Positions 1-8,321 of a DNA stretch of 12,500 bases are shown piece by piece. Origin of the DNA: Eimeria necatrix (Eukaryota; Apicomplexa; Conoidasida; Eucoccidiorida; Eimeriidae); contig NW_013652713.1 of NCBI RefSeq assembly GCF_000499385.1, positions 1 through 12,500 of the forward strand. The letters are read 5' to 3'. The notes below the pieces were generated by a model. The model did no database searches. It had not been told where the DNA came from and worked only from the letters and a program-made list of their open reading frames with translations. The stretch's first letter is position 1; each line of letters begins with the position of its first letter. A program made the position numbers and the translations under genes.

Positions 1-193
1 GTGCATCCCCACGCACTTCCTTAAAGACGCCATCACTCCCCAATTCCACCAGTCGTGAAAAGACAACGAAGCACTAGAGTCCCTTTCAAGCGGTTCATCT
101 GCCTTCGATGCATTTCGGTTGACGCCCCGTCGAGCATAATTATGTAACATCCGGCGATGTACATCACAGCTGCATCATAGCTGAGCAGCATCG
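1..193. other. No recognisable gene
   Basis: No ORF or RNA gene that I can support. The stretch ends at the base of the first fold-back sequence. Confidence 0.4.
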
Positions 194-267
194 CCTAGAG
201 CCGCACACGCAGCTGTTGTACTGTGGTCTTGTCACCACAGTACAACAGCTGTTTGTGCAGCTCTAGG
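194..267. repeat. Imperfect inverted repeat (34-bp arms, 6-nt loop)
   Basis: The left arm 194-227 pairs with the right arm 234-267 around the loop 228-233 (cttgtc). The inner 17 bp (agctgttgtactgtggt against its complement) and the outer 7 bp (cctagag/ctctagg) are perfect; the 10 bp between them carry three mismatches. A second 9-bp inverted pair, ctgtttgtg (249-257) with cacaaacag (272-280), competes for the right arm. Transcribed in either direction it would form a long stem. It could be a fold-back mobile element, a precursor-like RNA hairpin or a replication-born palindrome; nothing in the sequence decides between them. Confidence 0.85.
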
Positions 268-965
268 CTGACACAAACAGACAGTATCCCTCAGTGAAAG
301 GTCACCACGTATAACCACTACATCAGGTCAAAACACCACATATTGGCGGCCCAACAATGTGTCCAACCCTCCAGAAATTTCCAGTTGTCTGCGACCCCTT
401 AATTGTAAGTAGATCTTCGTCACTTCACAGCTGCACAAAGTGTCGCTGAATCTATGTTTCACGGAGCAAATTAGCAAGAAGATCAACCATCCGTCCTAAA
501 CTGATATCGAGGACCCAGTAGCACATTCAGAGAGATTAACAAGAGGTGATGCGCCACCTAAGCGTACTTGCTAAAACCCACGTCACACCTGCACCATCAA
601 TGAACCGAGCAATGCAGTTGATGTATCACTTAAGGCATCCCTCGGTCAGCACTTCACGCTTGGAGATTCCACGTCTTCGCTCTTATAGCTGAGCAAAATG
701 TGAACCTTCAAACTGACTCTTGCGATGCTGCGACACCGGTCAGCCTTTGTGAACACATTAACCGAAAGTGGCATGTTTGCAGCATGCGCCTTACAGAACT
801 GAGTCGCGATTCTTACGCTTCGCCATGCCTGTGCCAAGGAGCTGAGAACAAGCGAACTATTATGTCTGTTTAGGCCTGAAGCCGCGGCAGCCCGTTTTCA
901 ATTTGATCAAGCCAGTATTTGTCGTCGTTACATCACTTCCACTCTGCAGTGTGCAGAGGTAGTTT
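268..965. other. No recognisable gene
   Basis: Only short, composition-neutral ORFs are present, such as a 63-codon minus-strand frame at 646-837 with no motif. I see no RNA gene, repeat array or retroelement motif here. Confidence 0.4.
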
Positions 966-1018
966 TGCAGCATCACAGGGGCGGCCCTATTAAAGCACGT
1001 GGCACTGTTCCCTCCAAC

Positions 1019-1115
1019 TGCAGCCACAAGAAGAGCCTGCCGATGGCACAGACGCTTAGCTGCAAATGCAGCCACGAGGAGAGGCTGACACCGCCACAGA
1101 CGTTTTCTGTCACCA
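1019..1115. repeat. 48-bp tandem duplication, two diverged copies
   Basis: Copy 1 is 1019-1066 and copy 2 is 1067-1115. Both begin tgcagccac, continue with an (a/g)ag(a/g)agag(c/g)ctg core and share a cacagacg block near the end. The length is a multiple of three, so both strands read as 16-residue peptide repeats; on the minus strand each copy contains a (Q)xLLVAA-type hydrophobic block. The open minus-strand frame at 860-1189 is produced largely by this repeat together with the adjacent hairpin, so I do not call it a gene. The possible start of a third, more diverged copy coincides with the left arm of the hairpin at 1120. Confidence 0.6.
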
Positions 1116-1119
1116 TGCT

Positions 1120-1196
1120 CAGCGACTTGCGCAAACGCAAGGTGGCGAAGACGTTTGCAGAACGTCTTCGCCACCTTGCGTTTGCGCAAGTCGCTG
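1120..1196. repeat. Perfect inverted repeat (36-bp arms, 5-nt loop)
   Basis: The left arm 1120-1155 and right arm 1161-1196 are exact reverse complements around the loop tgcag (1156-1160). Pairing stops abruptly at 1119/1197. A perfect 36-bp stem with a tiny loop is far beyond chance and has no accumulated mismatches, so it is either young or selected. Each arm also holds a small internal palindrome (cttgcg-caaa-cgcaag). Inverted duplication by template switching, a fold-back element, or a cloning or assembly artefact are all possible. Confidence 0.95.
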
Positions 1197-2359
1197 CTGT
1201 TTACCTCCTCGTCCTTTAGGATGAGGCAGTTAGAATGACCCTCTCAATATAACTACTTTGGCGCCTTGGCTCACATTTCAAGAGAAAATAATGAAAGCAT
1301 GTTTTTCATCTCGGCGTACACCCTGACAGCAATTTCACAGTGGCCACTTGCGCGTATCAGTTTATAGAGATGGCAGCTCAACGCTTCTGCACACCGAGCA
1401 GCATCCGTTACTCCTATATCACTTTCTCCGCACATGCACATCTATCTTGCACTTCTGACCAATTAGACGCTGTCGAGGTTCCCACGCAAAGCCAGAAATT
1501 TCCATTGCTAGCACTGCCGAGATACAATTCAGTGTTATCACTCGCAGGTTTTGTAAAAGCAAAACAACTCTGCTCCATCAACGTTGCCCGGTAAAATCCA
1601 AGTTCAAAAAGCAAAACCATTCCCAGCATAAAATGTCCACAAGCCGATGGGTCTCCTAGGTCCTTTCCTAATGTGCAACAAATACACACTGTGTTTTTTC
1701 TCAGTGCATAGCCACATTTCGCTGCCGTAGTTCCTCTACTTCGCAACTGTGGTGCCGTTAGGCCGTTTCATGATCCCTATAGCATCACGTAGAAAATTTA
1801 TTTGGCCTGGATACGCACCATAAATTCTCCAATGAACGCCCACAAAAGTTTATTTTTCGCATCCCTCAGGGCTTTCGTGCTGTTCTTCTCCATGATCCAA
1901 GGACACAGACAGGCTCTCTGTCATTAGGACTGAATCATTGCTCCCCGAAACGGTGATTCCCCAGCACGTTTGGACTGTTTCTAGAGGCCTCCTGCAAACT
2001 AGTTGCATGAAAGTCTCTCTATCCGCTCACTATCTAAATTGAAGTTCCAATTGCATGCTCGGCCCTAGCCGTCTCAGTATTGGCCAACACCACCATTAAT
2101 TTTTGAAGCACTTGCAAGACTCTGACTCAGTTCCCTCCACTCTACCATCAAAAATCACGAAAAGGTGTAAGCCCAAACTTGGACACTTCAACAGAGCCGA
2201 AATCTGGGTTCCTGAATTTGCTCAACTTGCTGCGCTATCCTCTAGCAAGCAACGACACCTATCCAAATCCTGCGACCTAAAGTTTGAAGTAAAAGGGTAC
2301 CACTTCGTCGCTTGTGTAGACGGCGCAGGCCATTCGGCCCACAGCCTCGACGCGCCTAA
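1197..2359. other. No recognisable gene
   Basis: Scattered ORFs of 80-110 codons overlap on both strands (for example 1340-1594 plus and 1414-1746 minus). None carries a motif, biased composition or a believable start context. I see no repeat or RNA gene. Confidence 0.35.
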
Positions 2360-2593
2360 ACTGCATGGGTAGAAAGCCCGAAAAGCAAAGCACAAACCGA
2401 AGTTCAGTCAGTAGAGCAGCCAGACAACATTCTCAACAACCTAAAGGCTCTACTGACCGTAGCGTGCTCTGCAGAGCATGGAAGGTCCAATGTCCTCATT
2501 GCGGTTCTACGACGGCGCGAATCTCAACTGTTGGCAACGTTGGTTCAGCATCGACTGCTAACGGCTTGGTTTCGCATGCCAAACGTTACATAA
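2360..2593 (+). CDS. Possible exon, helix-rich hypothetical protein
   Basis: An open frame of 77 codons follows a TAA at 2357-2359 and ends at a TAA in 2591-2593 (with a second TAA next to it). It has no ATG near its start, so it would have to be an internal or terminal exon. The predicted peptide alternates leucine-rich and charged residues (for example NILNNLKALLTVACSAEHG and VLRRRESQLLATLVQHRLL) like amphipathic helices, which is unusual for random sequence. No family is recognised. An overlapping frame with an ATG (2365-2607) looks less protein-like. It may equally be chance; the splice sites are not defined. Confidence 0.22.
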   Translation, partial: TAWVESPKSKAQTEVQSVEQPDNILNNLKALLTVACSAEHGRSNVLIAVLRRRESQLLATLVQHRLLTAWFRMPNVT

Positions 2594-2611
2594 TAAGCTG
2601 TTGTTAAGAAG

Positions 2612-2993
2612 CTACTTTATCTCCAAACGCACGGGCTGCAACACACGTACTTTTAACGTCCTAGAAAACAAGACGGTAGGCATTCTTCCACGTAGGCCTG
2701 GCTGTAAGAGATTATGCCGTTCTGTGGCAATATAACATTTCAGCCTGATGAGGTCGCGCTGGTCCTCCAGGGTCACTTCGGATATCCCAGCATTGGAACT
2801 ATGTGCAGCAATACCCCCAAGTAAGCACACTGCATTCATCAGTAAATAACAATTCAAAGTGCTCATGGAACGAAATCGTAATTCTTTTGCCTCTTCGCTT
2901 TCTTCTTGCAAAGGCAAAATCAACATGTTAGAACTTTCCCTCAGCTTCAGAAAAAATTGCAGCAACTTCCTCTTGCATTTCAGCGAGCCCCAT
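2612..2993 (-). pseudogene. Coding-like segment with a frame break, hypothetical
   Basis: An ATG at 2993 opens a 21-codon frame starting MGLAEMQEEVAAIF that stops at a TAA. Directly after a T6 run (A6 on the plus strand, 2951-2956) the neighbouring frame stays open for about 115 codons to 2612. It continues with acidic and leucine-rich helix-like sequence, including LILPLQEESEEAKELRFR, a short hydrophobic stretch (CYLLMNAVCLLGGIA) and VTLEDQRDLIRLKCYIATER. The two frames are one base out of register at the homopolymer. I read this as a possible helical C-terminal domain or exon of a minus-strand gene, broken by a one-base indel or read in error. It lies downstream of the membrane-protein exon at 3995-4417 on the same strand and could belong to it. 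No family is recognised. Confidence 0.33.
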
Positions 2994-3618
2994 GCTTGAT
3001 TGCTTAACCAAGAGCAATGCGCGAAGTTTGACCACAGATACTAATTGTGCAGGCCTGATGCGTGAAGTGAGTTTAGCTCGTTCGGCGTGCGGATTTCCCT
3101 AGATTACAAGCGATCTGCCACCAATGCATTTTGCATGCTGTGATCATGCCAAGTCACGTTCGTTAGCCTAAAGACACACCACGGCACCCAATCAGCCCAT
3201 ACATCGCCATGGCAGTTCGTCGTAGGACACCATGCATGCCTGCGCCATGCATTTTTAGCTCCAGCGTAGCCCATTTATGACGGACGTGAAAAGGAAAATA
3301 TCCTCTTTCTCCGGCAAAATTAAATGCCAGCAAGGCTTGCAGCATCAACTGGCACCTCGCTCATTCTCTGCCCACTCTGTGCTGTTTGTCGTGCTTTTTT
3401 CCAGCATAGCAAGTGCTTTTCGGGAAAGTTACATGCATGTATATATCCTTGCACGCTTATATTTGAGTCACAGATTCACTCGTGCAACGTCCACTTAGTT
3501 GCTTGCTCCTGAGATGCAGCGAAAGTTCTCGGCCAACGTATCAGGAGCTCCTTGGCCACACCAGGAAAGGACTAAGGCCTAGCCTGGTAAAGACCGTCTC
3601 GCGGGCATGCTTTCCCTT
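2994..3618. other. No clear gene; possible intron or intergenic DNA
   Basis: Small ORFs on both strands (61-73 codons) show no motif. The stretch contains a short inverted pair atgcatg/catgcat (3232-3252). If the minus-strand blocks at 3995-4417 and 2612-2993 are one gene, this would be intron with possible undetected exons. Confidence 0.3.
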
Positions 3619-3958
3619 CCTAATGCAGTGCAGTGCTGATAATACTGGAAGTTGGTGGCCGCATTAAACTGTTCACTACGCTCACAAAGGCATTCGGGTC
3701 GACTCCCCACACTCTATAAACCACGTGCCCAACTCCGGGAGCATCCAATCTGCCCACCGAGAAAGCGCTGCCTGATTAGCGGAGCCAGCTCGGCCTTTTC
3801 GCTTGGCATCTGATATATTTCCGCAAATCCGGTTGGGTTTCGCCAAAAACCAGTCCACTCGAGAGGGAAATCTGCAAGTCGAATTCCGTTGCATCCACAA
3901 CCTTCGTGTCGGCAAGTGTATACGTAACGGTGTTTACTGGAGCCAGACGCAACTCCAG
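3619..3958 (-). other. Candidate downstream exon sequence of the 4417 gene
   Basis: Downstream of a possible 57-nt intron (GT at 4015-4014, AG at 3960-3959, with a CTAAT branch-like motif) the frame of the upstream exon resumes. It stays open for about 60 codons to a TAA at 3778-3776, with protein-like sequence such as VTYTLADTKVVDATEFDLQ. After that TAA the same frame is open again to about 3619 (VGHVVYRVWGVDPNAFVSVV). A different frame in 3714-3915 is also open, so the true structure is unclear. 57 nt would be a short intron. I treat this as a splice hypothesis only. Confidence 0.22.
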
Positions 3959-3994
3959 CTATGACAATTAGTTCCTTGGTAACGCTGCGAGTGC

Positions 3995-4417
3995 TCAACA
4001 AGAAGGTCGGCCTACAGGGCACGGAGGCAGTTTTTCCTTGTCCCTTCCGCCGTCCAGATTTCTTGGCCGCGCTGAGCCCGTTGATGTTTCTTTCACCTTC
4101 TGAAAGCATATCAACACGATGAACACTGCGGCCAGAGCCGCAGCAATAATGCCAGACACACGCAGTGATGAGTCCCGGCGGCTGTGAGGTCCCAGCCACC
4201 GGCTTCTACCGCGCCGATGTAATGCCGATCCGGGCATAGTCAAACTTCTCGTGGGAATTAACTCAATCCCGTTTGACTCATGATGCGGCAGGCGTTGGTG
4301 TACTCCCCGCGTGAGTACGACTTCCTCTCCCACACTTTCAATCAAGGCAGGCATAACACTCATGAAAAGAAGTATACAGAGCTTAAAGAAAAGTAAATAC
4401 CTAGGATGAAGCGCCAT
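3995..4417 (-). CDS. Membrane-anchored hypothetical protein, probable first exon
   Basis: 140 codons from an ATG at 4417 to a TGA at 3995. An in-frame upstream ATG exists at 4582, but 4417 has the better start context (gccaacATGG, with A at -3 and G at +4) and places a hydrophobic stretch (residues 8-25, LLFFKLCILLFMSVMPAL) at the N-terminus, like a signal peptide or signal anchor. Residues 66-86 are Arg-rich. Residues 89-105 (SGIIAAALAAVFIVLIC) are a clear transmembrane segment, followed by a charged tail. I do not recognise a family; the layout resembles secreted or type II membrane hypothetical proteins of coccidia. The frame may instead be spliced at GTAGGC (4015) into downstream sequence. 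Function unknown. Confidence 0.45.
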   Translation of the reverse strand: MALHPRYLLFFKLCILLFMSVMPALIESVGEEVVLTRGVHQRLPHHESNGIELIPTRSLTMPGSALHRRGRSRWLGPHSRRDSSLRVSGIIAAALAAVFIVLICFQKVKETSTGSARPRNLDGGRDKEKLPPCPVGRPSC

Positions 4418-5120
4418 GTTGGCCTCTCCTGTCCATTTGAAGAAGTTTTCCGGAGAATGGTGCAGCAAAACCAACCGTGAGGAGGAGAGAAATGGATGCT
4501 GACAGGTCTTAACCTGTGCCCAAACTGCAAGAACAAGACAGCCAAAGCCCGAACCTGCTGATAGAAAGCTCAGTAAAACCAAAGGTTCTCCACCGATCCG
4601 GAGTATGCTAAATATTCAGATTTTGTACGGCGCGTGTGGCTTGGGGTTGACTCGTGCACTTGTCTGGGTGACCCAAACCTCCACATGCTAAAAGAACACA
4701 TGACCTTGGCCGCAGGCACCGCAGCAACCAAAGACAATGAAAGTTATTTCATTTTTTTTTCATAGTGTTGTGCATGGTCAGTAGTGTTCGGCGTCTTGCC
4801 CCTGCTCGGCTGGAAGCGCATTAAATATGCGGTGTGCATCGCATTATCTTTAGCTGCGGACCAACAACGAGTCTGAAAACAGTAACAGATTCCTCATCCC
4901 GTTAAGAAATTTCTTCGTGTTAGGGTTAATCCCACCACAGCAATCCACAAGCCACCATACTGGAGAAACCCACCGAGCACAAGAAGCAATGGCAATTAAT
5001 GTCTGCCGGACTAATTTCATTGTTTCTTCATAAATCTGCCTATTTCCAGTAATGATTAGTGTCTTAATCTGCTGTGGTGTAAAGGCACATGTGAATCTGA
5101 TCTATGGCTATGCCTTGACT
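4418..5120. other. No recognisable gene; upstream region
   Basis: This is the upstream flank of the minus-strand ATG at 4417. It holds a T-rich run at 4750-4762 and no other ORF with a motif. I cannot assign a promoter element. Confidence 0.35.
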
Positions 5121-5166
5121 AGTTCTGGACCAGCAACAACGTCAGTTCTGGACCAGCAACAACGTC
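5121..5166. repeat. Perfect 23-bp tandem duplication
   Basis: Positions 5121-5143 and 5144-5166 are identical copies of a 23-bp unit that starts agttctggaccag and ends aacaacgtc. The unit is not a multiple of three, so it shifts any frame it lies in. The perfect identity suggests a recent slippage or duplication event. Confidence 0.9.
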
Positions 5167-6310
5167 GACGGGCAGAGTGTCGTGTTCTTTCCCCCGTCTG
5201 GGGTTTTTTTCCTCCTGTGGGCGCATTCCTGCCAGATTTGCACAAAATGCGCAGCTAGAACATTACAAAAGAGGCAGGAGCAGCAGACGCCAGGACGCTT
5301 CCACCAGAGACCAACGGGGAGTCTGTCAAAAGCACCGGAGCTGTAGCCACAGTAACTGGAACGTAAGAATTGTACCAGCGTCACAAATGTAGTCAAATTT
5401 GACTTTAAAAAGACTAAACTTTTCGTTCTATCAGAACATTGCAATAGTGCTTTTTCCAACGGCTTCAGCCCTCAACTATTCACTGCTTCACCGATTCATC
5501 CTACCTGTATGTTTCCTTGAAATGAGTTCTCTAGTGGGACCCCAGGAGCTTGTATTTCATCCTTAAGCGTTGCATATATAAGTTCCTTTCTGACCCCACT
5601 CGTAGAGCTGCACTGAATGCGGCTGGGAAGGCAAGTTAATGCAGCCTCCGGCAAGGCTACACGATTTCTTTTGGTTTCAATCGCACATATCATGAGGCTG
5701 CATATTAGCGGGGGCTGGAACAGCAATTAGGAATGTTGGAGAGACAACTGCAGCAGACGCCTCAGAAGAACCACCGAAAGCCCTTCGTGTGTTGCTGGTG
5801 CGTTCGCCTAACCCCGAGTATTAGGAAAACGCGGCGCCTGACCAACAACTAAAGCTCCTCTACCCTGCCCTTCAGGCAAAAAAACAGGGAAAGTATATAC
5901 AAATGAAAAATGAAGCGAAGCAAACGCATGGCGAAGCACATACAGTAAGGTACATTTAGATACAAAAGCCTCGATGAGTACCTATAATGGTGGGCCAGAA
6001 TGTATTATTGCGCATATTTTGGCATTCACATGACCTGATCACGCGGCTTTTACTGCGGAACCATGGTTACATTTTCTTTCCTGACGCACTAAAGTGCAAC
6101 TGCGCTGTGGCTTTTCCGCACAGCAGTGGGGCCAGTCGAGAGCGGAGAAGCGAATCCAGTCACCAGAAACAATAATAGACAGCGAGTTGAGCCGTAGAGA
6201 TGAAATGCGGGGAAATACAATGCTAGGGACCAGTTAGGGCAGAAAAGATGATAGTCTGCGCAGCGGTGGCGTGAGATGCTGCGCGCAAAGCCAGTCAGGA
6301 AGTCCGGGGG
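5167..6310. other. No recognisable gene; possible decayed gag/LTR flank
   Basis: Short ORFs on both strands lack motifs. Because the Gag-like zinc knuckle starts at 6311, the decayed gag gene and 5' LTR of the retroelement should lie here, but I could not see LTR ends, a primer-binding site or a Gag homology by eye. Confidence 0.3.
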
Positions 6311-6352
6311 TGTGCTAATTGTCGCGAAGATGGGACAGGTTATTCAAAATGA
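6311..6352 (+). pseudogene. Gag CCHC zinc-knuckle remnant
   Basis: The frame reads CANCREDGTGYSK followed by TGA. The Ty3/gypsy nucleocapsid knuckle is CX2CX3GHX4C. Here both first cysteines and the Gly are in place, the His is Thr, and the final Cys position is a TGA (one base from TGC/TGT). Upstream residues are basic and polar, as expected. The match alone is weak; its position some 400 nt before the protease-like motif and on the same strand as RT supports it. Confidence 0.35.
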
Positions 6353-6599
6353 AGAAGCTGGTCCCACCTAATATGAACTAGCTGGACTCAATGGTGAAGC
6401 ATCTCTGCCTGAGTATGCTTTACGCAGCTTCAATAGCCCACTAGGTTCAGAGGGACAACAGCTGAGGGTAAGACGGCTCCAGATGTTCTCAGTTCGCTGC
6501 AGCTCATGGTGAGAGGCTGCACATTGTTCGAGTAATGAATCAACGAACGATGCGGTACGGTCGCGAATTGCTTTGACCCCCCAGTGATAATCACAGTGT

Positions 6600-6821
6600 A
6601 TGATCTGGCTTATTGTCTCAACTTATTTACGTGAAGTTCTATATATCCCCATAAGCAAGCCTCAAGAGGCAGCAGAGGTGGAAGCGAAGATCAAAAAGCT
6701 AGTTCGGCTGGCAAGCACGAGATCGGGTCATAGTAGTGACCGGCTGCAAGGCATTGATCTCATACTGAGTCTACCGAAACTGGATATATGGTCCTGCTTA
6801 CGGCTGTGCGACACTCCGTAG
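6600..6821 (+). pseudogene. Retroviral-type aspartic protease remnant
   Basis: A 73-codon frame contains GIDLILSLPKLDIW (6750-6791), which resembles the conserved block near the end of Ty3/gypsy proteases (x-D-x-I-L-G-x-x-W-L). The Gly after Ile-Leu is Ser and the Trp is Lys. The catalytic D(S/T)G triad expected some 80-100 residues earlier is not visible. The protease identity rests on this one block and on the location between the knuckle and RT. Confidence 0.35.
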
Positions 6822-7012
6822 GAAGCAGTCCTATGTGTATGCCTCCGACACAGCAAATTCGCCCTTACGCTTCCAGCTGAGTGCCCCAACTAGTGGCCAA
6901 GAACACTGAAGATAATACAGAATTGCCGTTGCCTGACGCTTAATTCGAGTGAACCCCGTTTGACGGGCGGCTTGATGCAGTTTGATATTAGATAGACCGC
7001 GTATTAAGTCAG

Positions 7013-7273
7013 CACCCCGCAGTCTTTCCCCGCATACTGCCTGTAGGGCTGTTCCCTCAGGGCTGACAAGTCTTACTCATGCTTGAAAGCACCCCAACGA
7101 AATCAACGAAATCAATTATCTATCGTATGACGCCTAATGAGGTCAGCTTTTAGAAGTTAATGATGGTTAGGCTCTCAGGATTTGGGTGGGTTGGCCCTTC
7201 TTACTCTGCCATCTGCGCGCCAACATTCATGGTTGAGAGAAACGATGACGTCTTCAGCAATAAGACGTCGTGA
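7013..7273 (+). pseudogene. Reverse transcriptase N-terminal region remnant
   Basis: The frame beginning at 7013 reads HPAVFPRILPVGLFP, like the 'FP..LP.GLPP' linker that precedes gypsy RTs, then IIYRMTPNEV (7115-7144; the family's YR(L/M)(T/S)P.E block). It continues with GF, then PSYSAICAPTFMVER (7196-7240), matching the family's 'PS.S..(S/A)P...V.KKDG' block. In-frame stops lie at 7064-7066, 7151-7153 and 7271-7273. The next conserved blocks (CVDYR and the first catalytic Asp of the palm) are missing, and RT resumes at about 7450 in another frame, implying a deletion or strong decay. Confidence 0.6.
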
Positions 7274-7452
7274 AGCCGATGGGGACTTACGACCAAATCG
7301 TTTCCTGTCTTCATGACCGTCCCTGGCTTCTTCGTGTTCCTGTTTGAGCTGCTCAAGACACATAATCAGGAATAATAGCATTTTACTAAACTCAATTCCT
7401 GGATAAAATTACATCGGGCTGTGGGTTTATCTTTATATAAGGTAACGCTTTT

Positions 7453-7659
7453 CTGCCCAAGGGGTACAACCCTCCTGACTTCCAGGCTAACATTAACACG
7501 CTCCTCCAACTCGTCCTAGATGAGTGTGCTATGGTATACCTGGGAGATGTGCTAATGTACGGCTCGTGTAAGTTCAGGCACACTAACTCTCTGTGTAAAG
7601 TCCTTAACATCAGCGTCACCTCGACTTTCGCAAGTGGAAGGTTACAAGGCGAAAACTAA
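7453..7659 (+). pseudogene. Reverse transcriptase palm remnant (YLGD)
   Basis: The frame reads PKGYNPPDFQANI (the family's PFGL.NAP..FQ block), then about 15 residues later AMVYLGDVLMYGS (7528-7566), which is the VVY(L/I)DD(I/V)LIYS catalytic block, and then H...L.KVL as in the family's 'EH..HL..VL'. The first Asp of the YLDD pair, needed to bind catalytic Mg2+, is replaced by Gly (7543-7545), so the enzyme would be dead even without the stops. A TAA closes the frame at 7657-7659. A TAA also lies in frame just upstream, and the preceding FRT.YG.YE block reads better in a neighbouring frame. Confidence 0.7.
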
Positions 7660-7724
7660 TCTAAATCGGCTGTGTAGTCAGCGCAAGAGGTGTTGAATCA
7701 GCTGGATATTCGAGACAGACCATT

Positions 7725-7820
7725 CTTGAATAGCCAGAGGAGTTGAACAATGGGATTCACGTTCGCAGCTGCTTTGGTGTGATACAATTTTACCGCTTAT
7801 TCACGGGGCCAGATGGGTTT
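7725..7820 (+). pseudogene. RT connection-domain remnant
   Basis: The frame contains HVRSCFGVIQFYRLF (7758-7802), which matches the gypsy block (L)RSFLGL..(F/Y)YR(R/K)FI that follows RT, preceded by a PEEL stretch where the family has its W-P-x-P motif. It lies in the same frame as the RNase H piece downstream, with stops between them. Confidence 0.6.
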
Positions 7821-7955
7821 TGCCGGTGCCGCTTGCCCTGGCGTTGATCTCACTCGGATGGCAGTGCCATTCAACATTCATAAGCTGGAAGTGACAGTCT
7901 GCGACCCGTCAAGCAGTTCTGCATCGACTATGCCGCCATTTGAGTTCCCGAAACG

Positions 7956-8321
7956 ATGAAAGGCTTCGACTTTGACGCTGTCACCTTAGCGTATGAGGTG
8001 GATGTGGTTCCTAAAGAACAGCAAAAACGAATTGGCTGCGTAGAACAGGTTATAAGTCCCAAGCAACGAATGTATTCGGCCCGTCACCAGGAGCTACAAC
8101 CACACTTTGTCAGAGCTCTGGACAAGAGGAGTCACGTGCCACACACTGCAGACGCTATGCAGTCAACAGACCCCTAAACTTCAACTCGCATCCAATTGCA
8201 GGGGGCGGAAAAGCCATAGTGTTCGCAGAGATTCAGCTTGTTCTTTCTGGTGAAGAATCAGGAGCTGACAATTACGCACTTTTAGGATACACTCAACCAA
8301 ATGGCTGAATCAAAACGCCTT
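7956..8321 (+). pseudogene. RNase H domain remnant
   Basis: In the frame of 7956, KGFDFDAVTLAYEVDVV aligns with the family's 'KPF.L.TDAS.YAVGAVL'; the catalytic Asp of TDAS is Val here. RMYSARHQELQPHFVRAL (8067-8120) aligns with 'RRYS..(E/D)(R/K)ELLA(I/V)V.AL' and keeps the catalytic Glu. STDP (8163-8174) stands where TDH.(S/P)L is expected. RFSLFFLVKNQELTI (8229-8273) and DTLNQMAESKRL (8286-8321) match the terminal 'RW...L..(F/Y)...I.Y..G..N..ADALSR' block. In-frame stops lie at 8175, about 8205 and 8283. All pieces keep one frame, so decay is by substitution here. Confidence 0.68.

Larger units (their letters stand above)
6311..8321 (+). mobile_element. Decayed Ty3/gypsy LTR retrotransposon, internal region
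   Basis: Recognisable pieces follow the canonical order gag knuckle (6311-6352), protease (about 6750-6791), linker and reverse transcriptase (7013-7620), connection (7752-7817) and RNase H (7956-8321). They lie in all three plus-strand frames and are interrupted by many stop codons. The domain order PR-RT-RH is that of Ty3/gypsy rather than hepadna- or LINE-type elements. The spacing is shorter than in a full element, so internal deletions are likely. No integrase or LTR was recognised, hence the true boundaries are unknown. It is a fossil and cannot encode active enzymes. Confidence 0.7.

Noticed and set aside
860..1189. 110-codon minus-strand ORF with repeated LLVAA blocks
   Set aside because: Its openness comes from the 48-bp repeat and the palindrome; no start context or known domain supports it.
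3232..3252. atgcatg/catgcat inverted pair
   Set aside because: Seven base pairs only, made of a self-complementary 6-mer.
5987..6175. 62-codon plus-strand ORF as a possible Gag fragment
   Set aside because: Located where Gag would be, but it shows no Gag-like block; the Ser/Arg/Gln-rich end is not specific.
7247..7269. 8-bp inverted repeat gacgtctt/aagacgtc
   Set aside because: Short, and it lies inside the decayed RT; expected by chance in a window of this size.
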